From Collinsella sp. (GTDB lineage Bacteria; Actinomycetota; Coriobacteriia; Coriobacteriales; Coriobacteriaceae), in assembly GCA_019414445.1 (NCBI GenBank), contig DXMA01000010.1, positions 36,959 through 100,958 of the forward strand: a stretch of DNA of 64,000 bases, written 5' to 3'. Positions 33,484 to 41,998 of this stretch are shown here, piece by piece. Position numbers and translations under genes: made by a program. The notes below the pieces were generated by a model that saw only the letters and a program-made list of their open reading frames with translations, did not search any database and was not told where the DNA came from. Position 1 is the stretch's first letter. Each line of letters begins with the position of its first letter.

Positions 33484-35430
33484 ATGAACGCCCCCGTTGC
33501 CAAGACCTGTCGGCAGCGCTGCCCGTTTGCGCGATTTGCTTCCATTTGCGCGCTCGTCGCGTGCGCGCTGCTGCTGTTGCCCGCCGTTGCACGTGCCGAC
33601 GGGTATTCCATGACCCAAACCTACATCAGTGCCACGGTCGAGGCCGATGGATCGCTGACCGTTGTCGAGGGACGCCAGTTTGATTTCGACGACGACATCA
33701 ACGGCGTGTTTTGGGAGATCAATACGGGCACCAACCAGCAGGGCGGCACGGCGGGCGTTGACGTGCTGAGTGTCGAGGAAGAGGACACCGCGTTTAACAA
33801 AGTCGATAGCGCGAACAAGGGCGACTCTGGCGTCTACACGGTCGAGCAGACCGGTGACGGCGTAAGGATTAAGGTGTTCAGCCCTCACGAGAGCGGCGAC
33901 AGCGCAATCTACTACGTGAGCTACACCATGACCGGTGCGGTTATGAACTGGGCCGATACCGCCGAGCTCTACTGGAAGTTCGTGGGTGACGGCTGGTCTG
34001 CGGATTCCGATGACGTCGAGATGGAAGTGTGCTTCGCGAATGCCGCTGCCGGGACGGCGGCCGTCAAGGGCGATAACTTCCGCGCATGGGGCCATGGTCC
34101 GCTGACGGGCGACGTGTCGCTCGATGAGGACGAGCCCATGGTCACCTATACCATTCCCTGCGTGCACCAGGGCGAATTCGCCGAGGCACGCATCGCCTTC
34201 CCTAGCGACTGGGTGCCGCAGCTTGCCGCTTCGGGCGAAGATCGCATGTCAACGATCCTGAGCGAAGAGAAGGAATGGGCCGACGAAGCTAACGCCCGCC
34301 GTGAGCACGCGCGTGCGGTTGCCGGTGCGATCGCCGTGGCGTGTGTTGTCGTGGCGGTTGCCTATACCGGTGTGATCGTGATGCTCAAGCTGCGCAGGCC
34401 CAAGCCCAAGCCGCTCTTCCAGGACGAGTACTTCCGCGATGTGCCCTCCGCCGACCATCCCGCGGTGCTTGCAGCTCTTATGAGCTGGAACGGCGTGCCC
34501 GATCAGGCATATATCGCCACACTGATGAAGCTGACCGACGACCGCGTGATCAAGCTAGAAGAAGCGACCGAGACCAAGAAGAAGGGTCTGCTCCGTCGCG
34601 AAAAAGAGGAGCAGACGTATCGCATCACAGTGACCGACGAGGCCTGGAAGGCCGCCAAGAAGGACGGCATCGATCGCGACGTGCTCAAGGTCTTCTTCGC
34701 TGGCGTTAAGCCCGATAAAGACGGCGTCCGTTCGCGCACGTTTAGCGAGCTGGAGGAGTATGCCAGCGAGCGTACTGAATCTGTTGGCGACAAGCTCGAG
34801 GACTATCAGAGCACGGTTAAGGGCAAGCTGGAGGAGCGCGAGTTTATCGCATCGGATGGCACTATCGCGATGGTGGCCGGCCTGGTTCTCGGCATCATCA
34901 TTGTCTTTGGCATTTTGGGCTCTCTGTTCTATACCGACTTTGCGGACGCCAACGTCGGTGCCGCTGTGATTTCGATCCCCGTCACGATCGTGGGCTTTGT
35001 CCTGAGCTGCACCTTCCGCCGTTACACGCCGGAGGGCGCCGAGGTGGCGGCTCGCTGCAAGGCGCTCAAGCATTGGCTCGAGGATTTCACACGCCTAAAG
35101 GAAGCCGTCCCGGGCGATCTGGTGCTGTGGAACAAGCTGCTGGTGATGGGCGTTGCCCTAGGCGTTTCGAAAGAAGTGCTGCGACAGCTGGCCGAGGCCG
35201 TGCCTGCGGACCTGCGCAACAGCGACGATTTCTACGACAACTACCCCTGCTACTGGTGGTATTACCATCACTACGGCAACGAGTCTCCGCTCGTTTCGTT
35301 CAACGATGTGTATCACGAGACCATCCGCGAGTTGGCTTCGAGCTCCGATAGCTCGAGTGGCGGCGGTGGTGGCGGCTTCTCGGGCGGCGGAGGCGGCGGC
35401 GTCGGCGGAGGCGGCGGCGGAACGTTCTAG
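33484..35430 (+). CDS. DUF2207 membrane protein with glycine-rich tail
   Basis: This 648-residue protein begins at ATG 33484, which has AAAGGA upstream. A signal peptide (ICALVACALLLLPAVARA) leads into an extracytoplasmic beta-rich domain (about 35-265), followed by a membrane span (AVAGAIAVACVVVAVAYTGVIVML), a cytoplasmic part and two more spans (MVAGLVLGIIIVFGILGSLF and VISIPVTIVGFVLSC). It ends in a Gly-rich tail (GGGGGFSGGGGGGVGGGGGG). This is the plan of DUF2207 (YdcF/YciW-like) proteins, whose function is unknown. An invariant FEIN-like WEINTGTNQQGG lies in the first domain. No operon partner is visible. Confidence 0.86.
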   Translation: MNAPVAKTCRQRCPFARFASICALVACALLLLPAVARADGYSMTQTYISATVEADGSLTVVEGRQFDFDDDINGVFWEINTGTNQQGGTAGVDVLSVEEEDTAFNKVDSANKGDSGVYTVEQTGDGVRIKVFSPHESGDSAIYYVSYTMTGAVMNWADTAELYWKFVGDGWSADSDDVEMEVCFANAAAGTAAVKGDNFRAWGHGPLTGDVSLDEDEPMVTYTIPCVHQGEFAEARIAFPSDWVPQLAASGEDRMSTILSEEKEWADEANARREHARAVAGAIAVACVVVAVAYTGVIVMLKLRRPKPKPLFQDEYFRDVPSADHPAVLAALMSWNGVPDQAYIATLMKLTDDRVIKLEEATETKKKGLLRREKEEQTYRITVTDEAWKAAKKDGIDRDVLKVFFAGVKPDKDGVRSRTFSELEEYASERTESVGDKLEDYQSTVKGKLEEREFIASDGTIAMVAGLVLGIIIVFGILGSLFYTDFADANVGAAVISIPVTIVGFVLSCTFRRYTPEGAEVAARCKALKHWLEDFTRLKEAVPGDLVLWNKLLVMGVALGVSKEVLRQLAEAVPADLRNSDDFYDNYPCYWWYYHHYGNESPLVSFNDVYHETIRELASSSDSSSGGGGGGFSGGGGGGVGGGGGGTF

Positions 35431-35543
35431 CGAGCGCTTGCTTTGGGGTGGATCTTTCTGGGCGGTTGCCAGGGAAGATTCATCCCATTTTTGTGCATCG
35501 AAACGGGTCAAACTTTCCGCTGAGGACCTTCGCGCAAGGGGCA

Positions 35544-35773
35544 GTGGACAAAAAATGCCAAATATGAGTACTGTTGCTGCGTTGGTCACATATGTTTGCA
35601 CATAATAATGGGCTCCTAATGAGAGTACTTCTCGTTAGGAGCCCATTTTATTGAACATTTGGGGAGTTACGTCAGCTCGTGCAGCTGGTCGTCATGCCTA
35701 TAAGCATCAAAAATGCCCCGAATAGCTGCTACTAAAAAGGTAACAGTACTCATATTTGATGTATTTTGACCAC
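35544..35773. mobile_element. 230-bp MITE-like element with 32-bp terminal inverted repeats, copy 1
   Basis: The termini at 35544-35575 and 35742-35773 are inverted copies matching at 27 of 32 positions, both ending inward with AAATATGAGTACTGTT. The copy at 56193-56422 is exactly the same length and shares GCTGCTACTAAAAAGGTAAC next to the right terminus. Inside is a strong hairpin (35608-35624 with 35630-35646) followed by TTTATT, a terminator for the DUF2207 gene. No coding frame of note. No clear target duplication is seen. Confidence 0.75.
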
Positions 35774-35799
35774 GGCTATCTACAAACCCCCTAGGCCAC

Positions 35800-35867
35800 T
35801 CATTGGGGACAGACTTAAATGACTAGTTGTTGGGGATCAGTCATTGGGGACGTTCTTAAATGACTAG
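35800..35867. repeat. 27-bp direct repeat, two copies
   Basis: Two 27-base units (35800-35826 and 35841-35867) share TCATTGGGGAC and CTTAAATGACTAG and differ at three positions between. They adjoin the MITE-like element. Related phrases (GGGACGTTC) occur at 63950, so this may be a dispersed family. Confidence 0.55.
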
Positions 35868-35882
35868 GTGTGGCTGCTTGGG

Positions 35883-36524
35883 CTAGGCTGTTAGGTCGAG
35901 TTCGTAGAGAAAGCTTTCGCGCGGCATGTCGTGACGACGCTCTTCGCGGTTGGCGCGGTGCGTGGCCGTGCGCTTAAAGCCGTGCAACTCGTAGAACTTC
36001 CACGAGCAGTTGGAGTCGGTGTACAGGTACGCCCTTGTCGCCCCGCGCGAGGACAGGTACGAGACCGCGGCATCGAGCAACACTGAGCCTACACCCAGGC
36101 CGTGGACATCGGGATCGACGGCGAGCAGCGTGACTTCGTTGTCGTGCGGCAACGGGCTGCTCTCGAGCAGGCGGTTGTTGGTTCGGATGGTTGCGCGCAC
36201 AAACGAGAGATACTCGGCGCAGACATCGGGCTCCAGCTCGCGCATCTGCGAAAGCAGCGCGCGTTCGGTATCCATCCAATGTTCCTTAACGGTGGCGCCG
36301 GAGCTCTGTCCCGCACGCGCGAGCGAAATGCCACGCGCCTGACCGTCGATTACGGCAACCTGCGAAAACGTCGATGACGAAAGGCAATAGGCGAGGTCGC
36401 ACGCGGCCTCAAGGCGGTTGTACTCATCGTTATCCGAATTGTTATGCCAAAGCTGCTGCAGAATCAGCGCGATGGCGTCGAAGTCTTCGGTATCAAACGG
36501 TCGGTAGAGAACCCGCGAGACCAT
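35883..36524 (-). CDS. GNAT-family N-acetyltransferase
   Basis: This 213-residue protein has the acetyl-CoA signature VTLLAVDPDVHGLGVGSVLL (motif A) followed by YLYTDSNCSWKFYELHGF (motif B), typical of GNAT acetyltransferases that move an acetyl group to an amine. The N-terminal 100 residues carry the likely substrate site. No partner antitoxin is adjacent, so it is more likely metabolic or resistance-related than a toxin. The start is at the ATG after a short AAAGAGG. Confidence 0.85.
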   Translation of the reverse strand: MVSRVLYRPFDTEDFDAIALILQQLWHNNSDNDEYNRLEAACDLAYCLSSSTFSQVAVIDGQARGISLARAGQSSGATVKEHWMDTERALLSQMRELEPDVCAEYLSFVRATIRTNNRLLESSPLPHDNEVTLLAVDPDVHGLGVGSVLLDAAVSYLSSRGATRAYLYTDSNCSWKFYELHGFKRTATHRANREERRHDMPRESFLYELDLTA

Positions 36525-36789
36525 GGTGCCTCTTTCTTTTGCGGATGCATATCGAGCACAGTTCTACCACGCTATTGGCATCTAATTATGGTGCCCCTGT
36601 GTTCCATGAACTCACCGTGCCCATCCCCTCCGCGCGCAAACTTTTTCTGCACATGCGCCCGTTGCGGGGTGCATCGATGCGCTCGATGCGCTACATTAAA
36701 TCAGTATTTTCAATGCCGCTGCGCGAGCGCTGCAGATCGACGTATCACCGACTCACAGAGCACGGCGGCGTACCAGACAGGAGGACTGC

Positions 36790-38397
36790 ATGGGATCTGA
36801 TGTGAAGATCGCACGCGCGTTGATCTCGGTTACCGATAAGACGGGCGTCGTCGATTTCGCACGGACGCTGGTCGATGACTTTGGCGTCGAGATCATCTCT
36901 ACGGGCGGCACAGCTCGTGCTATCGAGGATGCGGGCGTTCCCGTAACCCCCATCGAGGAGTTCACGGGTTATCCCGAGATGATGGACGGCCGCGTTAAGA
37001 CCCTGCACCCCAAGGTTCACGGCGCGCTGCTGGCCCGCCGCGATTCCGAGCAGCACATGCAGGAGGCGGCTCAGCATGGCATTAAGCTGATCGACCTGGT
37101 CGTCGTCAACCTGTACGAGTTCGAGAAGACCGTCGCCAACCCCGAGGTCACCTTCGCGGACGCCATCGAGCACATCGACATCGGTGGCCCCTCCATGCTG
37201 CGCTCTGCCGCCAAGAACGCCACGAGCGTTACCGTCATTTCCGACCCGGCCGACTATGATGCCGTCCTGGCCGAGATGCACGAGACCGGTGGCTGCACCA
37301 CGCTTTCCACCCGTCGTCGCCTGCAGGTGAAGGTCTACCAGACCACCGCCGCCTACGACACGGCCATCTCCCGCTGGCTCGCCGCCCAGGCAAGCGACGT
37401 GGCGGACACCTCTGCCAAGCTCGAGATTTCGCTGGAGAAGGTCGACGACCTGCGCTATGGCGAGAACCCGCAGCAGAAAGCCACAGTCTATCGCTTTGCC
37501 GAGGGCTGCGAGAACACCGCGAGCTCGCAGTTCCCGCTCGTGGGCTCCAAGCAGATCCAGGGCAAGCCGCTCAGCTACAACAACTATCTGGATGCCGACG
37601 CCGCTTGGAACCTGGTCCGCGAGTTCGACGAGCCGGCCTGCGTAATCCTCAAGCACCAGAACCCCTGCGGTTCCGCCGTTGCCGAGGACATCACGGCTGC
37701 CTACGACCGCGCTTTCGCTTGCGATCCCAAGAGCGCCTTTGGCGGCATCATCGCCTGCAACCGCGAGGTTCCCTTTGATCTGGTTGAACACTTTGCCGAT
37801 CAGAACAAGCAGTTCGTCGAGGTCATCATCGCCCCGAGCTACACTGCCGAGGCGCTCGAGCGCATGGCCAAGCGCCCCAACCTGCGCGTGTTGGCGACCG
37901 GCGGCGTGGACCACGGCGCCCAGGTGGAGCTGCGCTCCGTCGACGGCGGCATGCTGGTGCAGGAGGTCGACCACGTGACCGAGGACCCCGCGACCTTTAC
38001 GTTCCCCACCGACCGCAAGCCCACCGACGCCGAGATGGCCGAGCTCGAGTTTGCCTGGAAGGTCTGCAAGGGCGTCAAGTCCAACGCCATCCTGGTCTCC
38101 AAGGGCAAGGCCGGCATTGGCATGGGCCCGGGTCAGCCCAACCGCGTTGACTCCGCACTGCTTGCCTGCGAGCGCGCCGAGGACTTCTGCGAGCGCGAGG
38201 GCGTGGAGAAGGGCGGCTTTGCCTGCGCAAGCGACGCATTCTTCCCGTTCCGCGACAACGTCGACGTGCTTGCCGAGCACGGTGTGACTTGCATCATCCA
38301 GCCCGGCGGCTCCAAGCGCGATGACGAGAGCATCCAGGCCTGCAACGAGCACAATATTGCTATGGTGTTTACGGGCGCCCGCCACTTCCGCCACTAA
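36790..38397 (+). CDS. purH: Bifunctional AICAR transformylase / IMP cyclohydrolase
   Basis: This 535-residue enzyme catalyses the last two steps of purine synthesis: formyl transfer from 10-formyl-THF to AICAR, then ring closure to IMP. The N-terminal MGS-like cyclohydrolase domain contains STGGTARAIEDAGVPVTPIEEF and GRVKTLHPKVHG; the C-terminal transformylase domain has KHQNPCGSA and GGIIACNREVPFD. Length is normal (about 510-540). It is monocistronic: a 265-base upstream region and a terminator at 38428 frame it. GGAGG precedes the ATG at 36790. Confidence 0.96.
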   Translation: MGSDVKIARALISVTDKTGVVDFARTLVDDFGVEIISTGGTARAIEDAGVPVTPIEEFTGYPEMMDGRVKTLHPKVHGALLARRDSEQHMQEAAQHGIKLIDLVVVNLYEFEKTVANPEVTFADAIEHIDIGGPSMLRSAAKNATSVTVISDPADYDAVLAEMHETGGCTTLSTRRRLQVKVYQTTAAYDTAISRWLAAQASDVADTSAKLEISLEKVDDLRYGENPQQKATVYRFAEGCENTASSQFPLVGSKQIQGKPLSYNNYLDADAAWNLVREFDEPACVILKHQNPCGSAVAEDITAAYDRAFACDPKSAFGGIIACNREVPFDLVEHFADQNKQFVEVIIAPSYTAEALERMAKRPNLRVLATGGVDHGAQVELRSVDGGMLVQEVDHVTEDPATFTFPTDRKPTDAEMAELEFAWKVCKGVKSNAILVSKGKAGIGMGPGQPNRVDSALLACERAEDFCEREGVEKGGFACASDAFFPFRDNVDVLAEHGVTCIIQPGGSKRDDESIQACNEHNIAMVFTGARHFRH

Positions 38398-38427
38398 GTT
38401 CCGCCTTGGGACAAAATAATCTCTGCA

Positions 38428-38462
38428 AAAGACGGCTGCTCCGTTTGGAGGGCCGTCTTTTT
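38428..38462 (+). terminator. Terminator after purH
   Basis: AAAGACGGC and GCCGTCTTT form a 9-bp stem around a CTCC/GGAG inner pair, ending in TTTTT at 38458-38462. Confidence 0.85.
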
Positions 38463-38502
38463 GGTATAAGAGGACGGAATGACTAACACGAAAGGTATGA
38501 CC

Positions 38503-39210
38503 ATGCCCCAGATTGATGATGCCGAGCTGTTTGGCAATGCCGAGGATCAGCGTGCGTACGAGGACTTTTGCGCCAATCAGGAGGCGGTCGAGAAGTTTAC
38601 ACTCGACAAGCCTGCGCTTGTCTGCCGTTGGCGCATGTCCAACAAAAAGGTGCCCATGCTCAACCGCCACATTCGTGCGCTGTCCGAGCGCCTGGTGCAG
38701 GGCGAGCCGCTTACCCATAACATGCTCAGCTGGGCCAAACAGCACGTTGAGTGGTCGCTTGCCGAGGGCGATTACACCGCACGCGACGGCGTGCTCATGC
38801 TGGTGATCGACGTTAACGGCAACGCCGCCATGACGGTGGGGGAGTACGAGCCGCTAACCGATACGTCGGCCAAGGCGCTACGTGCCCGTTCCGCCGAGGC
38901 CCGCTCCGAGGCTGACGAAACTGGCGTGGCGCCCGAGCTGCTCGCCGCCGTCAACAACGGCGAGCTTGCCTTTGTGGCGCCGGCGGACGAGTGCCTGTGC
39001 GGCACGGCGACGCTCATCGAGCAGCTGGCCCAGACCAAGGGCATCCCGGTCACGCGCGTAGATATTCCCGCGCAGCTTAAGGGCGCCTTGTTCCTGGTGA
39101 GCGACGAGCACGGCGTGGTCCCCGCTGCCGAGACGGACGCCGCCGAGGCGGACGCCGCTACGGTCGCCTTCTTCGCCGAAGGCTACGAAAAGCTCCGTGC
39201 CCGCCGCTAA
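38503..39210 (+). CDS. Unrecognised 235-residue cytoplasmic protein
   Basis: ATG 38503 is chosen as AAAGG lies 7 bases upstream; another ATG at 38479 in frame has no good site. The product has an N-terminal acidic helical part, a middle with WRMSNKKVPMLNRHIRALSERL, then GVLMLVIDVNGNAAMTVGEYEPL. It closes with an Ala-rich region containing LCGTATLIEQLAQ and VTRVDIPAQLKGALFLVSDEHGV. The latter half is reminiscent of the cofactor lobe of class IV aminotransferase-like proteins but lacks a clear PLP lysine, so I do not assign function. It starts about 40 bases after the purH terminator. Confidence 0.68.
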   Translation: MPQIDDAELFGNAEDQRAYEDFCANQEAVEKFTLDKPALVCRWRMSNKKVPMLNRHIRALSERLVQGEPLTHNMLSWAKQHVEWSLAEGDYTARDGVLMLVIDVNGNAAMTVGEYEPLTDTSAKALRARSAEARSEADETGVAPELLAAVNNGELAFVAPADECLCGTATLIEQLAQTKGIPVTRVDIPAQLKGALFLVSDEHGVVPAAETDAAEADAATVAFFAEGYEKLRARR

Positions 39211-39224
39211 ATGATGTTTCTGGG

Positions 39225-39254
39225 ACGGGGATTAAAAACTCATTTAATTCCCGT
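39225..39254. other. 12-bp inverted repeat after the 38503 gene
   Basis: ACGGGGATTAAA (39225-39236) faces TTTAATTCCCGT (39243-39254), eleven of twelve paired, without a T-run. It may be a weak terminator. No other feature is seen before the response regulator ribosome site. Confidence 0.4.
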
Positions 39255-39385
39255 GCTCGTCGCGAGCGAGGGGCAAGCCTCTGCCACTCGCGAACAGTTC
39301 TGTCACTTTGGTGCCGCGTGAGGCGCGTATCTGCGGATCCGCGGTCATAATGGGGCAAGATAACCAAGAGGGGGGGGCGGAATCC

Positions 39386-40057
39386 ATGGCGCTAATCTAT
39401 ATCGTTGAGGACGACGAGCCCATTCGTCGTGAGCTTATCGACATCCTTGCCCGCGCCGGGTTTGAAATCGAGGCCTGCGAATCGTTTGAGCATGTCTCGC
39501 GCGATATTCTCGCCGCCGCGCCCGACCTGGTGCTGCTCGACCTGACGCTTCCCGTCAAGGACGGCCAGCATATCTGCCATGAGGTTCGCCGCGAATCCGA
39601 GGTTCCCATCATCGTCCTCACGTCGCGCGCGACCGAGATTGACGAGGTCATGGCCATGACGCTCGGCGCGGATGACTTTGTTCCCAAGCCCTACAGCGCG
39701 CGCGTGCTCGTGGCGCGCATCAACGCACTGCTGCGTCGTACCGCGGCGGCGGGCGAGCGCAGCACACTTGTTCACAAGGGCCTGGAGCTCGATCTCGCTC
39801 GCTCCATGGTCACCAACATGCAAACCGGCACCAGTACCGAGCTCACCAAAAACGAGCTGCGTATCCTCTCACTGCTTCTGAGCCGTGCGGGCAAGATTGT
39901 CTCGCGCTCGGCCATCATGCAGGACCTGTGGGACTCCGACGCCTTCGTGGACGACAATACGCTCACCGTCAACATCAACCGTCTGCGCACCACGCTCGAA
40001 AAAATCGGCATCAAGGGGTATTTGACCACGCACCGCGGCCAGGGCTATTCGGTCTAG
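39386..40057 (+). CDS. OmpR-family response regulator
   Basis: This 223-residue regulator has a receiver domain with acidic pair Glu8-Asp9-Asp10, phosphoacceptor Asp52 in LVLLDLTLPV, and Lys in FVPKPYSARVL. A winged-helix C-terminal domain follows (TKNELRILSLLLSRAG, VDDNTLTVNINRLRTTLEKIG). ATG 39386 has GGGGGGGCGG upstream. The histidine kinase gene begins 10 bases downstream. Together they form a two-component pair; the intramembrane-sensing kinase points to cell-envelope stress such as antimicrobial peptides. Confidence 0.93.
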   Translation: MALIYIVEDDEPIRRELIDILARAGFEIEACESFEHVSRDILAAAPDLVLLDLTLPVKDGQHICHEVRRESEVPIIVLTSRATEIDEVMAMTLGADDFVPKPYSARVLVARINALLRRTAAAGERSTLVHKGLELDLARSMVTNMQTGTSTELTKNELRILSLLLSRAGKIVSRSAIMQDLWDSDAFVDDNTLTVNINRLRTTLEKIGIKGYLTTHRGQGYSV

Positions 40058-40066
40058 GGGCTGGCT

Positions 40067-41110
40067 ATGTCGTTTGGCAAGTTCTTTAAAGATGCGCTGC
40101 TTCCCGTCGCCGTGTGGACGTGCGGCGTGCTGCTGAGCTGCTTTGTGCTGACGGTCGCCGGCGCACCCATTTCTATCGTGGTCGTGGCGGTTGGCGTGTC
40201 CTTTATCTTTGGTATGCTCGGCATCGTGATCGAGTACGCTCGCCGTCGCCGTTTTCTGCGTCAGTTGGAGCGCGCGGCAGAGGAGCTCGAGAGTCCCGCA
40301 TGGGTGCAGGAGATGGTGCAATGCCCGGCCTATGCCGAGGGCGAGCTCGAGTACGAGGTCTTGCGCCGGGTGGGCAAAGCCGCCTGCGACGAGGTTGCCG
40401 AAGGCCGGCGTCAGACCGATGACTACCGCGACTATATCGAGAGCTGGGTCCACGAGGCCAAGCTGCCCCTGGCGGCGGCCCATCTGATTTTGGAAAACCT
40501 GGACAGCAGCGAAGACGACCTGTCGCGCGTGGATGACCTGGGTCGCGAGCTGGCTCGCGTGGAGCGCTATATCGATCAAGCGCTGTACTACGCGCGCTCG
40601 GAAGTCGTGGAGCGCGACTACCTGATTCGCCGCTGGGATCTCAAGACCCTGGTGACGGGCGCGATTAAGGCCAATGCGCGTGAGCTCATCGCGGCGCACG
40701 TGGCTCCGGTGTGCGAGAACCTCGACTTTGAGGTCTTTACCGACGAGAAGTGGCTCGAGTTTATTCTGGGCCAGCTCATTCAGAACAGCATTAAATATGC
40801 GCGTGAGGACGGCGCAAAGATCGTGTTTTCGGGTGCGTTGCTGGACGAGGGTCTGGCAAGCGAGCGCATCGAGCTTACCGTCGCGGACAACGGCTGCGGC
40901 GTGTGTGCGGCAGACCTGCCGCGCGTGTTCGAGAAGGGCTTTACCGGCGACAACGGCCGCACCACCAAGCGTGCGACGGGCATCGGCCTCTACCTGGTGG
41001 CGCGCCTGTGCTCCAAGATGGGCATCGACGTCACCGCAGCATCCGAGCCCGGCGAAGGCTTCGTCGTCACGTTCGCCTTCTCGACGAACAAGTTCCAATA
41101 CTTTGAGTAA
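40067..41110 (+). CDS. BceS-like intramembrane-sensing histidine kinase
   Basis: This 347-residue kinase has two N-terminal spans (VAVWTCGVLLSCFVLTV and ISIVVVAVGVSFIFGMLGIV) with almost no external loop, the mark of intramembrane-sensing kinases. The phosphorylated His129 lies in WVHEAKLPL, similar to the BceS WVHxxKTPI motif. The ATPase domain has QLIQNSIKYA (N box), VADNGCGV (G1) and GIGLYLVARL (G2). It should phosphorylate the regulator just upstream. Such kinases are normally beside a BceAB-type ABC transporter, but none is present here; the next gene is a converging universal stress protein. The partner transporter may lie elsewhere. Confidence 0.9.
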   Translation: MSFGKFFKDALLPVAVWTCGVLLSCFVLTVAGAPISIVVVAVGVSFIFGMLGIVIEYARRRRFLRQLERAAEELESPAWVQEMVQCPAYAEGELEYEVLRRVGKAACDEVAEGRRQTDDYRDYIESWVHEAKLPLAAAHLILENLDSSEDDLSRVDDLGRELARVERYIDQALYYARSEVVERDYLIRRWDLKTLVTGAIKANARELIAAHVAPVCENLDFEVFTDEKWLEFILGQLIQNSIKYAREDGAKIVFSGALLDEGLASERIELTVADNGCGVCAADLPRVFEKGFTGDNGRTTKRATGIGLYLVARLCSKMGIDVTAASEPGEGFVVTFAFSTNKFQYFE

Positions 41111-41140
41111 CGCACACGGCAAACGCCCGTCCAAACAAAA

Positions 41141-41175
41141 CGTGCCGCCCCAAACGGGGCGGCACGCCATTTTTC
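41141..41175 (+). terminator. Terminator after the histidine kinase
   Basis: CGTGCCGCCCC (41141-41151) and GGGGCGGCACG (41156-41166) form a perfect 11-bp stem followed by CCATTTTTCT. Confidence 0.88.
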
Positions 41176-41207
41176 TATCAGACAACTCGTTGAAGTAAGG
41201 CTGCGAA

Positions 41208-41300
41208 GGCCGCGGGGCCGGGAGGGGTTTCCTAAGGGCACATCCCGCAGCCGCAACGCGGCGAGGACGTGCCCGTGGAAACCCCGCAGGCCCCGCGGCC
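41208..41300. repeat. 93-base imperfect hairpin at the 3' end of uspA
   Basis: Outer arms GGCCGCGGGGCC (41208-41219) and GGCCCCGCGGCC (41289-41300) are exact; inside them AGGGGTTTCC faces GGAAACCCC and GGGCAC faces GTGCCC. There is no T-run. It lies 13 bases beyond the uspA stop codon, so a 3' mRNA structure is likely. Confidence 0.6.
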
Positions 41301-41313
41301 GGTGGGAGCAACG

Positions 41314-41751
41314 CTACTTCACGACCAAGATGTCGCAGTCCGTATTGCGCAGCAGGAACGTCGAAATCGAACCCAGCAGCGCATACTTGATCGAGGACAG
41401 GCCACGTGCGCCGCAGAGCACCAGGTCGGGCTTAACCACGTCGAGCATCTCGTCCTTGAGCGTCTCGCGAATGCGGCCGGCGCGAATCATGACCTCGACC
41501 TCGGGAATGTCAGGATTGGCCTTGGCCTCCTCGAGCTGCTTGGCAATGGAGTTCTTAAATGCCTCCTCTAGGCCGTTGACCAGATCAACCGGATAGGAAC
41601 CGGCGCTCTCGAGCGCCGTGGAATCGATAACGTGGCCGATGATTAGCTTGGCGCCGTTGTTCGCGGCGACCTTGATGGCGCGTGCGAGCACAAAATCCTG
41701 CTGCTCAGTACCGTCGAGTGAAACAAATACCTTGGTGTAGCCCTCGTTCAT
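41314..41751 (-). CDS. uspA: Universal stress protein UspA family
   Basis: This 145-residue protein has a single Usp domain. The nucleotide-binding motif is GARGLSSIKYALLGSIS, matching Gx2Gx9G(S/T), and an N-terminal Asp lies in VSLDGTEQQ. Usp proteins bind ATP and help survival in growth arrest, although the target is often unknown. A GGAGG-like AGGAGGAAACC site precedes the ATG. It is monocistronic and converges with the histidine kinase gene; a large hairpin lies at its 3' end. Confidence 0.9.
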   Translation of the reverse strand: MNEGYTKVFVSLDGTEQQDFVLARAIKVAANNGAKLIIGHVIDSTALESAGSYPVDLVNGLEEAFKNSIAKQLEEAKANPDIPEVEVMIRAGRIRETLKDEMLDVVKPDLVLCGARGLSSIKYALLGSISTFLLRNTDCDILVVK

Positions 41752-41998
41752 GGTTTCCTCCTTGGTCTATCGCACGGGCGCGGGGCTCGTGCGTCGGGCG
41801 GGCGCGGGCGCGTTGGCCGCCGGACACTTTATCTTGTTGCAGTTATACCCAAGGATTTCGGTTTGACCGCTCGCAATTCTGTGAACGGACGAGTTTTTTG
41901 GTAAGGGTAGGCGCAGGCGCGCCCGAACGGTTGATAATGGGACATCGCCCGCACCGTCCGCAGAACAATATCGGCGGGTGTCTAACGAGGGGGTCCCT

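Noticed and set aside
35544..35867. Possible CRISPR array from repeated units
   Set aside because: Only two units of 27 bp with unequal text and no regular spacers; no cas genes in the window.
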